This document shows, in pieces, positions 31,701-39,434 of a stretch of DNA of 64,000 nt. Origin of the DNA: Archangiaceae bacterium (lineage in GTDB: Bacteria > Myxococcota > Myxococcia > Myxococcales > Myxococcaceae); assembly GCA_016714225.1 (NCBI GenBank), contig JADJNS010000004.1, forward strand, positions 434,001 through 498,000, given 5' to 3'. A program made the translations under genes and the position numbers. A model generated the notes under the pieces. It made no database searches. It was not told where the DNA came from and saw only the letters and a list, made by a program, of their open reading frames with translations. Position 1 is the first letter of the stretch. Each line of letters opens with the position of its first letter.

Positions 31701-33357
31701 GATAGAGGTGCCCGGCGTGGGCCACGCTGGCGTGCAGCGTGCGGCCGAGCGTGAACGCGCTCGGCGAGACCGACCACACCAGGGTGTTCGGCGAGACGAT
31801 CTCGCCGATCTCCACGTCGGTGCGGGTCAAGGCGTTCAGCTTGCCGCCCGAGACGTAGATGCGCCCGTGGGCGACGGCGGCCGCGTGGCCGTTGCGCCCG
31901 AAGTTGAGCGCCCCCAGCGACGCGCTCGAGAAGCCCCCTTGCAGCGTGCCGTCGAGGCTGAGCGACACGCGTTCGGAGCTGGCCAGATCGCCGGCGGTGC
32001 TGTCTCGGCCGCCGATCACGTAGAAGAAGCCGTCGACCACCACCGCCGCGGGGTTCTGCCGCGCGACGGCGAGCGGCGTGGCGGCGACCGGGGTGCCGGT
32101 GCCGCCGGTCGCGGTGAGGGGCACCCGCTCGACGGTGCTCAGCGGCACGTTGCTGTTCGCGCCACCCGCCAGGTAGATCACCTTGCCCGCCACCGCCACC
32201 CCGGCCTGGGTGCGTGCGCCGGTCAGCCCGGGGCTCACCGTGAAGGCGCCGGTCAGCGCCCGGCCGCGCACCAGCGTCGCCGACACCACGTCGGCGAAGG
32301 GCGTCGAGGCGTCGCCGCCGCCGAGCGCGAACAGGCTGCCGTCGTAGGCCACCAGCCCCAGCTCTGCGCGCGCCGCGCCGGCCAGCGCCAACGTCGGGGT
32401 GAAGGCGGGCAGGGTGCCGTCGGCGAGCAGCGGGGCGACCAGCACCTCGCTGAGGTACGTGCCTGCCGCGTTGACGCCGCCCACCACGTACATCGCGCCA
32501 CCCGAGATCGCCGCCGCGGCGCGCCCGCGGGCGCTCGGCAGGGTGGTGATCAGACTGGCCGGGCCGACGTGGCCGTTGCTGGAGTCGATCTCCAGCCGGT
32601 ACACCCCCGAGGTCTGGCCCGAGCCGGTGTCGCCGCCCACCAGGTACAGGCCGCCGCGGTGGGCCACCAGGGCGTGATCGATCTTCGGCCCGAAGCTGCC
32701 GGCCGTGCCGAACGCGCCCAGCGTGCCGTCGGCGTTGATCGGCGCGAACTTCACGTCGGCCAGCGTGGGCAGGCCGGCCGCTCCACCGCCATGCACGAAG
32801 AGGTACCCGCCCCACGCCGCCGCCACGTGGCCGTAGCGCGGCCCGTCGGGCACCGTCACCGGGCTCACCACGAAGGGGCCCAGCGCGCCGTTCGCGGCGA
32901 TGGGCGACACCAGCACGTCGTCGCGGCCGCTGCCCGAGGCCTTTCCTCCCACGACGTACAGGAACCCGCCGTAGGCGACCGCGGCCAGCTGGCTGCGCGG
33001 CTCGGGCAGGCTCACCGCCGCCGCCGTCCACGCTCCGACCGCTCCGTTTCCATCGAGCGTCGCCTGCACGATCGACGCGGTCGGCCCGCTCAAGGTCTCG
33101 CCGCCCAGCGCGTAGACGAACCCGTTGTACGCGACGGTCGCGGCCTGCTTGCGCGCCTCGGGCAGCGCGGTGGTCGCGCTCCATGCCGAGAGGCCGAGCC
33201 GGGTCGGCTCGCGCCGCACCTCGTCGTTGCGAATGTCGACGCCGCCTTCGTCGTTCGCGCGCGCGCCGAGCTCGGCGGTCAGGGTGAACACCGACATCGT
33301 CGCGATCGCCGCTGCGGGAAACACCAGCGCGAGCGCCAGCCACTTCCACCGCTTCAT
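25798..33357 (-). CDS. Giant surface protein: kelch repeats, Ig-like repeats, anchor, then TolB/CsgG-like and barrel module
   Basis: The open frame is 2519 codons. After a signal-like N-terminus (residues 4-30) come about 18 kelch-type blades with LYVxGG motifs (to about 970), a linker domain, then 13 repeats of about 77 residues ending TDSLGNTATVxVTV (about 1090-2110). A MYXO-CTERM-like anchor follows: GWSCGCQS, hydrophobic helix, RRRR. In the same frame a second signal-like stretch (VTLAVLLVASLASAAAA), a Lys/Pro/Ala linker, a TolB/CsgG-like domain (LGTDFVMLGSVGKVGDSYLV) and a beta-rich C-terminus ending VSVRF follow. Two genes fused by loss of a stop is likely; GTG 26895 could restart translation of the second part (365 residues). 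Confidence 0.8.
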   Translation of the reverse strand: MKRWKWLALALVFPAAAIATMSVFTLTAELGARANDEGGVDIRNDEVRREPTRLGLSAWSATTALPEARKQAATVAYNGFVYALGGETLSGPTASIVQATLDGNGAVGAWTAAAVSLPEPRSQLAAVAYGGFLYVVGGKASGSGRDDVLVSPIAANGALGPFVVSPVTVPDGPRYGHVAAAWGGYLFVHGGGAAGLPTLADVKFAPINADGTLGAFGTAGSFGPKIDHALVAHRGGLYLVGGDTGSGQTSGVYRLEIDSSNGHVGPASLITTLPSARGRAAAAISGGAMYVVGGVNAAGTYLSEVLVAPLLADGTLPAFTPTLALAGAARAELGLVAYDGSLFALGGGDASTPFADVVSATLVRGRALTGAFTVSPGLTGARTQAGVAVAGKVIYLAGGANSNVPLSTVERVPLTATGGTGTPVAATPLAVARQNPAAVVVDGFFYVIGGRDSTAGDLASSERVSLSLDGTLQGGFSSASLGALNFGRNGHAAAVAHGRIYVSGGKLNALTRTDVEIGEIVSPNTLVWSVSPSAFTLGRTLHASVAHAGHLYLIGGQTMGGSTADIQVATIDPTTGALGAFTSTTPLPSAAQGVSATVLEGHLYVAGVGATTAIVSAPINADGSLGTFVTVASPPSARSGAALVAGSTGLHLLGGTDGSTFSETNSVYALTLGTLTGVANPLTLAVALPSARYGHDTVAYRDRLYVTGGNPTGAEVAFASVQPGGVLSSFNQTSAYSGARSGPAAVAYRDFFYVLGGENAGATLSDVQVAPINADGTLGVFTGTTPLPTARSGLAATAWNGRLYVAGGSEGGTGAALTNDVYVASINADGSLGAFTPTTSFTTARYQHRLLAYGGRLYVVAGNVGGTGATDVQAAAINADGTVGPFTRAGTLPFRLAAQVAAVRDGYLYLAGGGPASPPYAGVLAAPFDVNGNLGAFRWLGDLPNGVSDCSGALAQGRLFVTGGYFGSPQIAVRSVDLRAAPSKGSYSKLVDLSVPSTLVSITPNGTALKGSVSLDYRVASPSGVFGPRISKGLIPVGSATSLTGSNVRWVWLKLDFDDTLAATLSPDVPSERDVADLTVVHNPDPTLSPGNSMIPPRTALTFTCSGGAGGPYTLALAQNQSSATFTPGTGAYVAGSTGNTVDLVTCTDSAGAVGQTRLSIGPGVFISTASTTVAPRDTRTLTAGGGSAMGYVFSYVTNASGGSLTPAGAYQAGPTGSVADVVRCTDSLGNVGTLTLNVTASLALSPLSATVPPRGAQTFTTTGGSATGIVYALSQSPSGATIGAGTGQYTAGATPNVTDVVQATDSLSNTATANVTVGPGVSIAPNGGSAPPRGTLSFTAMGGSNAGFTWRLTSNASGGDVDAGSYRAGATGGVTDIAEARDSLGNSASVSITVGAGVSISPGSAALPPRGTQGFTAMGGSGSGFTFTGPSLPSGGMVTPGGAYTAGPNGPANDLVRVTDSLGNTATVNVAVGPQISIAPASASTPPSGTIAFTATLGSGTGYAWSIATAGSGSPTVGAGDGSYRAGTQMGTDVVRVTDSLGNTATVNITVTNALAVSPGAVMVAPREALQLTGSGGSQAGYVWSLLTNASGATFNPATQAYVAGPLGGVTDVVQLRDSLNNTATATLTVKPGVTLTPVSVTLPPRGAQTFVAAGGTNLGFTWSVMPNGSGATVDGGAYLAGATGAVTDTVIATDSLGNAGTATVTVTPGLTISPSPLSIAPRDTQPLAADGGSRVGYAWSFVTNASTGTLNPGTGVYRAGATGAVVDTVEVRDSLGNSAQLAITVRPGISITPDAGTVAPRGTLQLLANGGSESGFTWTLTANRSGATLSPSNGLYRAGGTASVVDEVLVVDSLGNSGTAQVLVGAAIAITPANPTVVPLETVGFVAMGGGGGNDWRLISNGSGATLDMQTGRYVAGSRGGTTDTVQVTDVLGNVATTVVTVKDALRLSPNTLSLSPRGTQTFTAMGGSGMGYAFSLAAGSGSGGSIDAQSGAYAAGPVGNTVDLVQVRDSVSAVATVMVMVGDGLTISPRSAEVAAGGTQTFNVTGGSGQGYAWALSTNASGGSIVPASGAYAAGATGNVTDDVQVTDSLGNTAVAHVTVVGGGGSVVPARERPAANGWSCGCQSGAPGFGLLGLALLALRRRRWGRFGGSVTLAVLLVASLASAAAAKPKKKKAPAPAAVTTPAPATPAAVVEPAPEPKPVEPGPTARPAPAAPPAPAVKRKPTVAVIEVDVTAQGERLDAAAFSDMMVTAIDSRQAFIVVSSKDIAAMLGIERQKQLLGCSDDTSCMSELANALGTDFVMLGSVGKVGDSYLVSTRLVEAARSKVTARASVQAKSPNALLEAIWRATQQTLDGYGESLPSPEAERWAARPKPEPPATLTVAEETPSRFGLAAAAVLGWQPLSVAGKRGSVGAQVDLTFRRGRLELAAGVVIAPSPGARITFTWALLDARTRIDLGIRGTAFPGAGLYGGGVTAGFEFALNDHFGLNARVAGEVYPAAGSVIFAMLGAAGVSVRF

Positions 33358-33411
33358 TCGAGGGCCCCCATCCGGGATGAAGCCTCGAGATTAGCCCACG
33401 CGATCAGGCTT

Positions 33412-34797
33412 TTAGAGCGCCGAGATCACCCGCGCCGAGAACAGCCCCTCGGCCGTCTGGTACCACACCCGCGCACCTTCGAGCTGACCGCCCGCGAACT
33501 GCAGCCGGTCGTCGAGCACGCGGCGCTTGACGCCGGCCAGGTCGATGGTCGCGAGCGGGTCGGCGGCGACCAGCAGCAGGGCCCCCGACAGCCACACCGG
33601 GCTCATCGCGCCGCTGCCGTCGAGCGCCGGCAGCTGGAGCACCGCGCCGCCGTCGAGCGGCTCGATCACCGGCGCGGCCGAGGCCCACGAGAGGCGATGG
33701 CCCCTGTCGGGCGCGGTCAGCGGCGGCGGCACCGTGCGCGCGTTGCCCACCGGTGCGAGCCGCCCGGCGTCGAGCTCGAACAGGCACGCGGCGTCATTCA
33801 CCGTCTCGGGGTCGCCCTCGCGACACGGCGCGGTGCGGCTGAACAGCACCCCGCGCGTACCCCAGGTGGTGAACGACAGCGCGTGGCCGGTGTCGCCGGG
33901 GCCCGCCCACGACACCGCGCGGCGCGCCAGCCGGTCGTAGAACCACAGGTGCTGGCGATCGTCGTCGGGGTCGGCATACAGCTCGGCGCCCACCCACTGC
34001 CCATCGGCCGACAGCCACAGCCGGCGCCCCGGTGGGGCGTTGGCCAGCGAGAGCGGGCGGGGCAGGTTCACCAGCTCGGGGCGCGGCCCGCCCACCACCG
34101 CGATGCGGGTGGGCGTCTCGGCCAGCGCGCACACCCCCGCAGCGCAGGCGCTCATCATGGGCGTACCGCTGCGGGGGCCCAGGCTGCGTGAGCGGTTGGT
34201 GTCGGCGTCGTAGAGCTTGAGGGCCCTGCCCTCGAGATACAGCAAGAGCTTGCGGCCCGACCACAGCGGCTCGGCGCCCGGCCCCGCGATGCGCTCGACG
34301 TCGTCGAGCCGGGCGAGGGGCACCCCGGGGCGCTGCGCCGGCTTGAGCGCCGCTTCCAGCCGTCGAAGAAAGGCCGCGTCGATGCTCTCGAAGGTGGCGG
34401 CCGAGTTCTTCGGGTTCAGCACCAGGTTGGTCTGGGTGCCTTCGAACCCGAGCGACGCGCCGTCTCTGGCGTCGGCCGCCGCCGAGATGCGCGCCGCCAG
34501 CGCGGCGAAGCCCTGCAGCGGGAAGGGCGGGGCCGCGGTGCGGGGCTCGCTCGATCGCTTCTCGAGCACCGCCAGCGCGCGCGGCACCACCTCGGGGTCG
34601 GCCGTCACCGCGATCTCGGCCCGGGCGTTCGAGACGCCCGCGGGAGGAGGCCACGGCGTCACGGTGAGGCCCAGCCGCACCCGCGGCTCTTCCTGCGCCG
34701 AGAGCACGAACACGCCCGGCTTGCCGCGCACCTCGAGGGTGAAGGCCGCCAGCGAATCGGTACCCCCGAGCAGCGCGGCTGTGACGAGCGCGAGCAC
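33412..34797 (-). CDS. Secreted hypothetical protein, beta-propeller-like
   Basis: The 461-residue protein starts from GTG with a short signal-like segment (MLALVTAALLGG). It has repeated strand patterns in the second half (LWLSADGQWVGAEL, LWFYDRLARRAVSW, LSFTTWGTRGVLFS) like a WD40/TolB-type propeller. Two Cys pairs (SACAAGVC and CREG...AACL) could form disulfides. No family is recognised. It lies upstream of the giant surface protein on the same strand with a 54-base gap and may be co-expressed. Confidence 0.65.
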   Translation of the reverse strand: MLALVTAALLGGTDSLAAFTLEVRGKPGVFVLSAQEEPRVRLGLTVTPWPPPAGVSNARAEIAVTADPEVVPRALAVLEKRSSEPRTAAPPFPLQGFAALAARISAAADARDGASLGFEGTQTNLVLNPKNSAATFESIDAAFLRRLEAALKPAQRPGVPLARLDDVERIAGPGAEPLWSGRKLLLYLEGRALKLYDADTNRSRSLGPRSGTPMMSACAAGVCALAETPTRIAVVGGPRPELVNLPRPLSLANAPPGRRLWLSADGQWVGAELYADPDDDRQHLWFYDRLARRAVSWAGPGDTGHALSFTTWGTRGVLFSRTAPCREGDPETVNDAACLFELDAGRLAPVGNARTVPPPLTAPDRGHRLSWASAAPVIEPLDGGAVLQLPALDGSGAMSPVWLSGALLLVAADPLATIDLAGVKRRVLDDRLQFAGGQLEGARVWYQTAEGLFSARVISAL

Positions 34798-34836
34798 GGG
34801 CGCGCCATAACACGGTGAGGGTGCCGCACCGACAAA

Positions 34837-35784
34837 CTAGCGCGCCGCGTGGCCCTCGCCTTCGGCGCCCAGCGGCTGGTGGCCGAGCCGCACCTGCATC
34901 GCGGGGTGCTCGGCCACCAGCTGCTTGAGCTTCGCCAGCGACGCGGCGTTGGCGGCGTGATCGTCGGTGAACCAGCCCGGCTCGACGTCGTGCTCCCAGC
35001 CCCAGCGGGTGTGCGAGGTGTCGCCGGTCATCAGCACCGGCCCCGACGGCGTGCGCGCCACGAACGCCAGCGAGCCCACGGTGTGCCCCGGCATCAGCAG
35101 CGCCCACAGCGTGCCGTCGCCGAACACGTCGACGACTCCGGCGAAGCGCCCGTCGGGGTCGGGCTGAAACTGCAGCTCCGAGATCGGCTCGTGGCCCTCG
35201 AGCGCGCGGTTCAGCGCCGGCTGCGCGAGAAAGTTGAGCGCGCCGCGCGAGGCGGCCTCACCCGGGCCCGAGTAGATGGGCGTGCCGTGCGGCACGTCGG
35301 GCATGCCGCTCAAGTGGTCCGAGTGAAGGTGGGTGAGGAACACGCCGTCGAGCCTGCCCTCGCGCTCGAGCCAATCGGCGAGCGGCTGGTGCACCTTCAT
35401 GCGCTCGAGGTGCATGAACTTCGCCACCAGGCCGGCGTAGGCCGCCTGGTCGGGCGCGTCGCGCAGCGCCCGCTCGACGCCGGTGTCGACGATGAAGGTG
35501 CCGCGGGTGGGGTGGCGCAGCACGTGAAAGTAGACCTGAATCGGCTCGGGCGAGTCGGTGAGGCCCGCCGCCCTGGCGGTGGGGTGGTCGAGGTTGATGA
35601 GCCCGCTGCGGTCGACCTCCCAGTCGCACGAGACGACGGTCTCGAGCGCGATCGGCCCCGCGGCGTCGAGCACCGCCAGCATCGCCCCGCTCGACGACTT
35701 CGTGCCCAGCGCCGAGGTGCGGCTCGCGTGAGAGGTCACCGCACAGCCCGACAGCACCACTGCCAACAGGAAGATCGTCTTCAT
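34837..35784 (-). CDS. Metallo-beta-lactamase-fold lipoprotein (lactonase-like)
   Basis: The 315-residue protein has a lipobox LSGC after MKTIFLLAVV, so it is probably outer-membrane or periplasmic. The zinc motif HLHSDHLSG is followed by PGHTVGSLAF and TGDTSHTRW, as in N-acyl-homoserine lactonases and related hydrolases. Substrate cannot be told; exported lipoprotein lactonase-like enzymes are less usual than cytoplasmic ones. It is divergent from the LysR regulator, which probably controls it. Confidence 0.82.
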   Translation of the reverse strand: MKTIFLLAVVLSGCAVTSHASRTSALGTKSSSGAMLAVLDAAGPIALETVVSCDWEVDRSGLINLDHPTARAAGLTDSPEPIQVYFHVLRHPTRGTFIVDTGVERALRDAPDQAAYAGLVAKFMHLERMKVHQPLADWLEREGRLDGVFLTHLHSDHLSGMPDVPHGTPIYSGPGEAASRGALNFLAQPALNRALEGHEPISELQFQPDPDGRFAGVVDVFGDGTLWALLMPGHTVGSLAFVARTPSGPVLMTGDTSHTRWGWEHDVEPGWFTDDHAANAASLAKLKQLVAEHPAMQVRLGHQPLGAEGEGHAAR

Positions 35785-35806
35785 GGCGCCTAGACTACCC
35801 ATCTGA

Positions 35807-35849
35807 TTTTGAATGAGAATCCGTCAAGTCTGCATCGCGTCATTCAAAA
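35807..35849. promoter_or_regulatory. 10-bp inverted repeat between lactonase-like gene and LysR gene
   Basis: TTTTGAATGA (35807-35816) and TCATTCAAAA (35840-35849) form perfect arms with centres 33 bases apart, about three helical turns. The right arm abuts the LysR start codon. The position and AT-rich arms in a GC-rich genome fit an operator for the LysR protein controlling itself and the divergent gene. Confidence 0.6.
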
Positions 35850-36758
35850 ATGGATATCGCCTGGGAAGACCTGAAGCTGTTCCTCGCGGTGGCCGAGACC
35901 GGCAGCTTCAGCAGCGCGGCGAAGCGGCTGAAGCTCGGCCAGCCCACGGTCAGCCGCCGCCTCGCCGACCTCGAGTACGCCCTCGGCTACAAGCTCTTCA
36001 ACCGCACGGCCAGCGGCGCCGCGCCCACCGCCGCTGCCGCGCGGCTGCTCGAGCCGGCGCGCAAGATGGCCGAGTGGGCGGGCGAGGTGCAGAGGGCTGC
36101 GGCGGCCTCTGACCGCGAGCCCCAGGGCACGGTGCGGGTGGCGGCGCCGCCCGGGGTGGCCTTCGACTTCGTGGCGCCGTTCGCCGCCCACCTGCGAAAG
36201 AAGCTGCCCAAGGTGCAGCTCGAGCTGCTCTCGAAGGTCGAGTACCTCGACCTGGCCCGCGGCGAGGCCGACCTGGCGCTCCGCTTCCGGCCCGCGCCGC
36301 CGAGCGGCGACCTGGTGAACGTGGCCACCTTGCAGCTGCCGGTGGCGATCTGCGTCTCCAAGGGCTACGCCGCGCGGCTGCCCCCGAAGCCGAGCGTGGC
36401 CCATCTCGACTGGGTGGCCTGGGCGCCGCCGTTCGACGACGTGCCGCCCAACCCGCAGCTGCGCGCGATGGTCCCCGACTTCAAGCCGGTCTTCACTTCC
36501 GACAACTTCCTCGTCTTGATCCGCGCCTGCGAGGCCGGAGTGGGGGCGATGCCCTTGAGCCCCATCTCGCACCGCTTCTCGCTGCCCAACGCGCTGGTGC
36601 CGCTCGACCTGCCGCTGGGGCCCCATGCGAGCACGCCGCTGAACCTGGTCTGCGCAAGAAGTGCGCTCGACGTGCCTCGGGTGAAGGCGGTGGCCGATCT
36701 CCTCGTGGACGAGCTTCAGCGCCTCGTGGCAGGCTCTGCTATGAAGCGCCGCCACTGA
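35850..36758 (+). CDS. LysR family transcriptional regulator
   Basis: The 302-residue protein begins with a winged helix-turn-helix (WEDLKLFLAVAETGSFSSAAKRLKLGQPTVSRRLADLE, residues 5-42). A periplasmic-binding-protein-like effector domain follows (GTVRVAAPPGVAFDFVAPF onward). It is the likely regulator of the divergent lactonase-like gene. Its TGA overlaps the ATG of the following kinase by one base, so the two are co-translated. Confidence 0.92.
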   Translation: MDIAWEDLKLFLAVAETGSFSSAAKRLKLGQPTVSRRLADLEYALGYKLFNRTASGAAPTAAAARLLEPARKMAEWAGEVQRAAAASDREPQGTVRVAAPPGVAFDFVAPFAAHLRKKLPKVQLELLSKVEYLDLARGEADLALRFRPAPPSGDLVNVATLQLPVAICVSKGYAARLPPKPSVAHLDWVAWAPPFDDVPPNPQLRAMVPDFKPVFTSDNFLVLIRACEAGVGAMPLSPISHRFSLPNALVPLDLPLGPHASTPLNLVCARSALDVPRVKAVADLLVDELQRLVAGSAMKRRH

Positions 36759-38032
36759 TGGCCACCCCCGTCGGCAGCCCCAAGGTCTCGACCCGGTTCG
36801 GCAAGTACTCCCTGGTCGACCGAATTGCCGTCGGCGGCATGGCCGAGATCTTCCTCGCCCGCCAGGCGGGTCTCGAAGGCTTCGAGAAGACCATCGTCAT
36901 CAAGCGCATTCGGCCGCACCTCTCGAAGCAGGCGAGCTTCGTGAAGATGTTCTTGAACGAGGCGAAGCTCGCCGCGCAGCTGAACCACCCCAACATCGTG
37001 CAGATCTACGACCTCGGGAAGATCGGCGAGTCGTACTTCATCGCCATGGAGTACATCTTCGGTCGCGACATGCGGCGCATCATCCCCAAGGCCGACTCGC
37101 TGGGGATCCCGTTCCCCATGGTCTACGCGCTGAAGATCGCCTCGAGCGTCTGCGAAGGTCTCTACTACGCGCACCAGAAGGTCGACCTCTACGGCAACCC
37201 GCTCAACATCGTGCACCGCGACGTCACGCCCGAGAACATCTTCGTCTCGTTCGACGGCACGGTGAAGGTGCTCGACTTCGGCATCGCCAAGGCCGCCAAC
37301 CAGATCGAGCAGACCCGCGCCGGAGAGATCAAGGGCAAGCTCAGCTACATGTCGCCCGAGCAGTGCATGGGCAAGCTGCTCGACTGCCGAAGCGATCTGT
37401 TCTCGCTCGGCGTGGTGCTCTACGAGTGGCTCACCGGCTTCAAGCTCTTCACCGGCGACAGCGAGGTGGCGATCTTGAAGAGCATCACCGAGGGCAAGAT
37501 CTACGCGCCCTCGTACTTCAAGGCCGACATTCCCGAGGCGGTCGAGGCGATTCTGATGAAGGCCCTCGAGAAGGACCGCGAGAAGCGGTACCAGACCGCG
37601 TGGGAGATGCAGTACGACCTCGATCAGTTCCTCTCCCAGTACGAGTTCACCCCCAGCAACATCCACCTCTCGAACTTCCTCAAGCAGCTCTTCAACGACG
37701 AGCTCGAGGAAGAGAAGAAGCGCATCGGCCGCACCGTCACGCCGGCCGGCCCCGGTGAGATCGTCGATCGCGTGGTGCCCGAAGAGCAGCACGACGAGGC
37801 GCCCGAAGACGCCGACGAGATCATCTCGCAGCTCGAGCAGCTGCCGCCGCCCGACGCCAGCCCCCAGGTCGCGGTGCCGGTCTCGGGCGCCAACGGCCGC
37901 GCCGATCAGACGCTCTCGGTGCAGCTCTCGGCCAAAGAGCTCGAGTCGCTCGCCACCATCGCCCGCCGCCACAACATGTCGGTCGGCACGCTGGTGCGCG
38001 ACGTGATGGTCAGCTGGCTCAAGTACAAGTGA
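36758..38032 (+). CDS. Ser/Thr protein kinase with C-terminal ribbon-helix-helix-like tail
   Basis: The 424-residue soluble protein has a complete eukaryote-type kinase domain (residues 14-290): GGMAEIFLA loop, Lys in TIVIKRI, HRDVTPENI, DFGIAK, SYMSPEQ. There is no membrane helix. An acidic linker (EEQHDEAPEDADEI) leads to a C-terminal segment, TLSVQLSAKELESLATIARRHNMSVGTLVRDVMVSWLKYK by position 385-424, with the strand-helix-helix pattern of CopG/Arc-type DNA-binding folds. That suggests a kinase that can bind DNA or dimerise through this tail, which is inference. It is coupled to the LysR gene. Confidence 0.87.
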   Translation: MATPVGSPKVSTRFGKYSLVDRIAVGGMAEIFLARQAGLEGFEKTIVIKRIRPHLSKQASFVKMFLNEAKLAAQLNHPNIVQIYDLGKIGESYFIAMEYIFGRDMRRIIPKADSLGIPFPMVYALKIASSVCEGLYYAHQKVDLYGNPLNIVHRDVTPENIFVSFDGTVKVLDFGIAKAANQIEQTRAGEIKGKLSYMSPEQCMGKLLDCRSDLFSLGVVLYEWLTGFKLFTGDSEVAILKSITEGKIYAPSYFKADIPEAVEAILMKALEKDREKRYQTAWEMQYDLDQFLSQYEFTPSNIHLSNFLKQLFNDELEEEKKRIGRTVTPAGPGEIVDRVVPEEQHDEAPEDADEIISQLEQLPPPDASPQVAVPVSGANGRADQTLSVQLSAKELESLATIARRHNMSVGTLVRDVMVSWLKYK

Positions 38033-38167
38033 GTTGAGCCACGTTTCGTTGAGTCGAGCTCGAGCCAAGGTCGAGGCGCGGCCGAGCACCGACCGGAGTC
38101 GCCGCAGCATGGCCATGAGGACGGACCGCAGGCCGCAACGAAGAGATTGGCTTAAGATCGGCTCAAC
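38033..38167. repeat. Nested inverted repeats after the kinase gene
   Basis: Outer arms GTTGAGCC (38033-38040) and GGCTCAAC (38160-38167) enclose inner arms TTCGTTG (38045-38051) and CAACGAA (38136-38142). The 137-bp gap between convergent genes can thus fold into a long stem with a GC-rich head. It may be a bidirectional terminator or a structured RNA; no T run is present. Confidence 0.45.
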
Positions 38168-38169
38168 GC

Positions 38170-38580
38170 TCAGGCCCGCCCGGGCTTGAGCTTCCACTCT
38201 GACCGGGTGGCATGCGCCAGGCCGGCCTTGCCGTGCCAGCGCAGGTCGCTCACCGTGCCGTGACCGCGGCCGTCGGCCGCCACCTGCAGCGCCGGGGCGT
38301 CGCGGTGGGGCGCGCACTCGAGCGTCACCACGAAGTCGTCGCCCGAGAGCTTGATGCCCACCACCGCCTGGAGGCTCGACTGCAGCAGCCCCACCGTGCA
38401 CTCCCGCGCGCGCGGCAGCGGCGGAGGTCGCGCCCGCGACGGCGGGAGCAGAAACGGCACGTGGAAGCGCGGGTCGTCGTACTCGTCTTCACGAGACGGC
38501 GGCGCTGCCACCAGAAACATCAGCGACGCGATCAGGGAGATTCCACTCGAGGCCAGGGCCAGAAAGACGTCAGGGGGCAT
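38170..38580 (-). CDS. Hypothetical small membrane-anchored protein
   Basis: The 136-residue product has one N-terminal hydrophobic segment (VFLALASSGISLIASLMFLVAA), a Pro/Arg-rich linker and a small C-terminal domain with two Cys. No family is recognised. It is divergent from truA and convergent with the kinase gene. Coding is supported by frame and codon use only. Confidence 0.5.
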   Translation of the reverse strand: MPPDVFLALASSGISLIASLMFLVAAPPSREDEYDDPRFHVPFLLPPSRARPPPLPRARECTVGLLQSSLQAVVGIKLSGDDFVVTLECAPHRDAPALQVAADGRGHGTVSDLRWHGKAGLAHATRSEWKLKPGRA

Positions 38581-38642
38581 CGCACGCCGTCAGACAACGG
38601 GGTTGGAAAGCGAGTTCCAGTGCTACGGTGCTTTTCCTAACG

Positions 38643-39416
38643 GTGCCTCGCATCAAGCTCACGCTCGAGTACGACGGCACGCACTACGTCGGCTGGCAGA
38701 TTCAAGAGAACGGCCCGAGCGTGCAAGGCAGAATCCAGCGGGCGCTGGCCGAGCTGTTGGGCGAGAGCGTTACCATCACCGGAGCTGGCCGCACCGACTC
38801 GGGCGTGCACGCCCTGGGGCAGGTGGCGCACTTCGACTCACCTCGCGCGCTCCCCCTCAAGGCCTATTGGATGGGCCTCAACGGCCTGCTGCCCGACGAC
38901 ATCGCGGTGGTGCAGGCCGAAGAGGTCGACCCGGCCTTCGACGCGCGGCGCTGGGCCCGCGGCAAGCGCTACCGTTACCGAATCGGCAACCGGCGGGTGC
39001 GGTCGCCGATGCGCCGCGAGACGCACTGGGAGATCTTCCAACCCCTCGACCTCGAGGCGATGCGCGCGGGCGCCGCGGCGCTGCTGGGCGAGCACGACTT
39101 TCAGAGCTTTCGCGCCGCCGACTGCCAGGCCCGGCACCCGGTGCGCAAGCTGCGCAAGGTCGAGGTGACCGGGGCGGTCGGCGACGAGATCGTCATCGAG
39201 GTCGAGGGCACCGCGTTCTTGAAGCACATGGTCCGCAACATCACCGGCTCGCTCGTCGACGTGGGCAAGTCGAAGCACCCCCCGGGGTGGATCTCGCAGC
39301 TCCTCGCGGCCAAAGACCGCACCCAGGCCGGCGTCACCGCCCCGGCGCAGGGCCTCAGCCTGGTCGAGGTCTTCTACGGCGACGGCCCGAGATCCGATGA
39401 CGTCGACGACGAGTGA
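38643..39416 (+). CDS. truA: tRNA pseudouridine(38-40) synthase
   Basis: The 257-residue enzyme converts uridines 38-40 of the tRNA anticodon stem. RIKLTLEYDGTHYVGWQ opens the protein, the catalytic Asp52 is in GAGRTDSGVHA, and KRYRYRI and FLKHMVRNITGSL are conserved. GTG 38643 was chosen because it starts just before the first strand; GTG 38628 would add five residues. Neither has a strong ribosome binding site. Confidence 0.95.
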   Translation: MPRIKLTLEYDGTHYVGWQIQENGPSVQGRIQRALAELLGESVTITGAGRTDSGVHALGQVAHFDSPRALPLKAYWMGLNGLLPDDIAVVQAEEVDPAFDARRWARGKRYRYRIGNRRVRSPMRRETHWEIFQPLDLEAMRAGAAALLGEHDFQSFRAADCQARHPVRKLRKVEVTGAVGDEIVIEVEGTAFLKHMVRNITGSLVDVGKSKHPPGWISQLLAAKDRTQAGVTAPAQGLSLVEVFYGDGPRSDDVDDE

Positions 39417-39434
39417 GGCGGTAATCTCGCCTTC

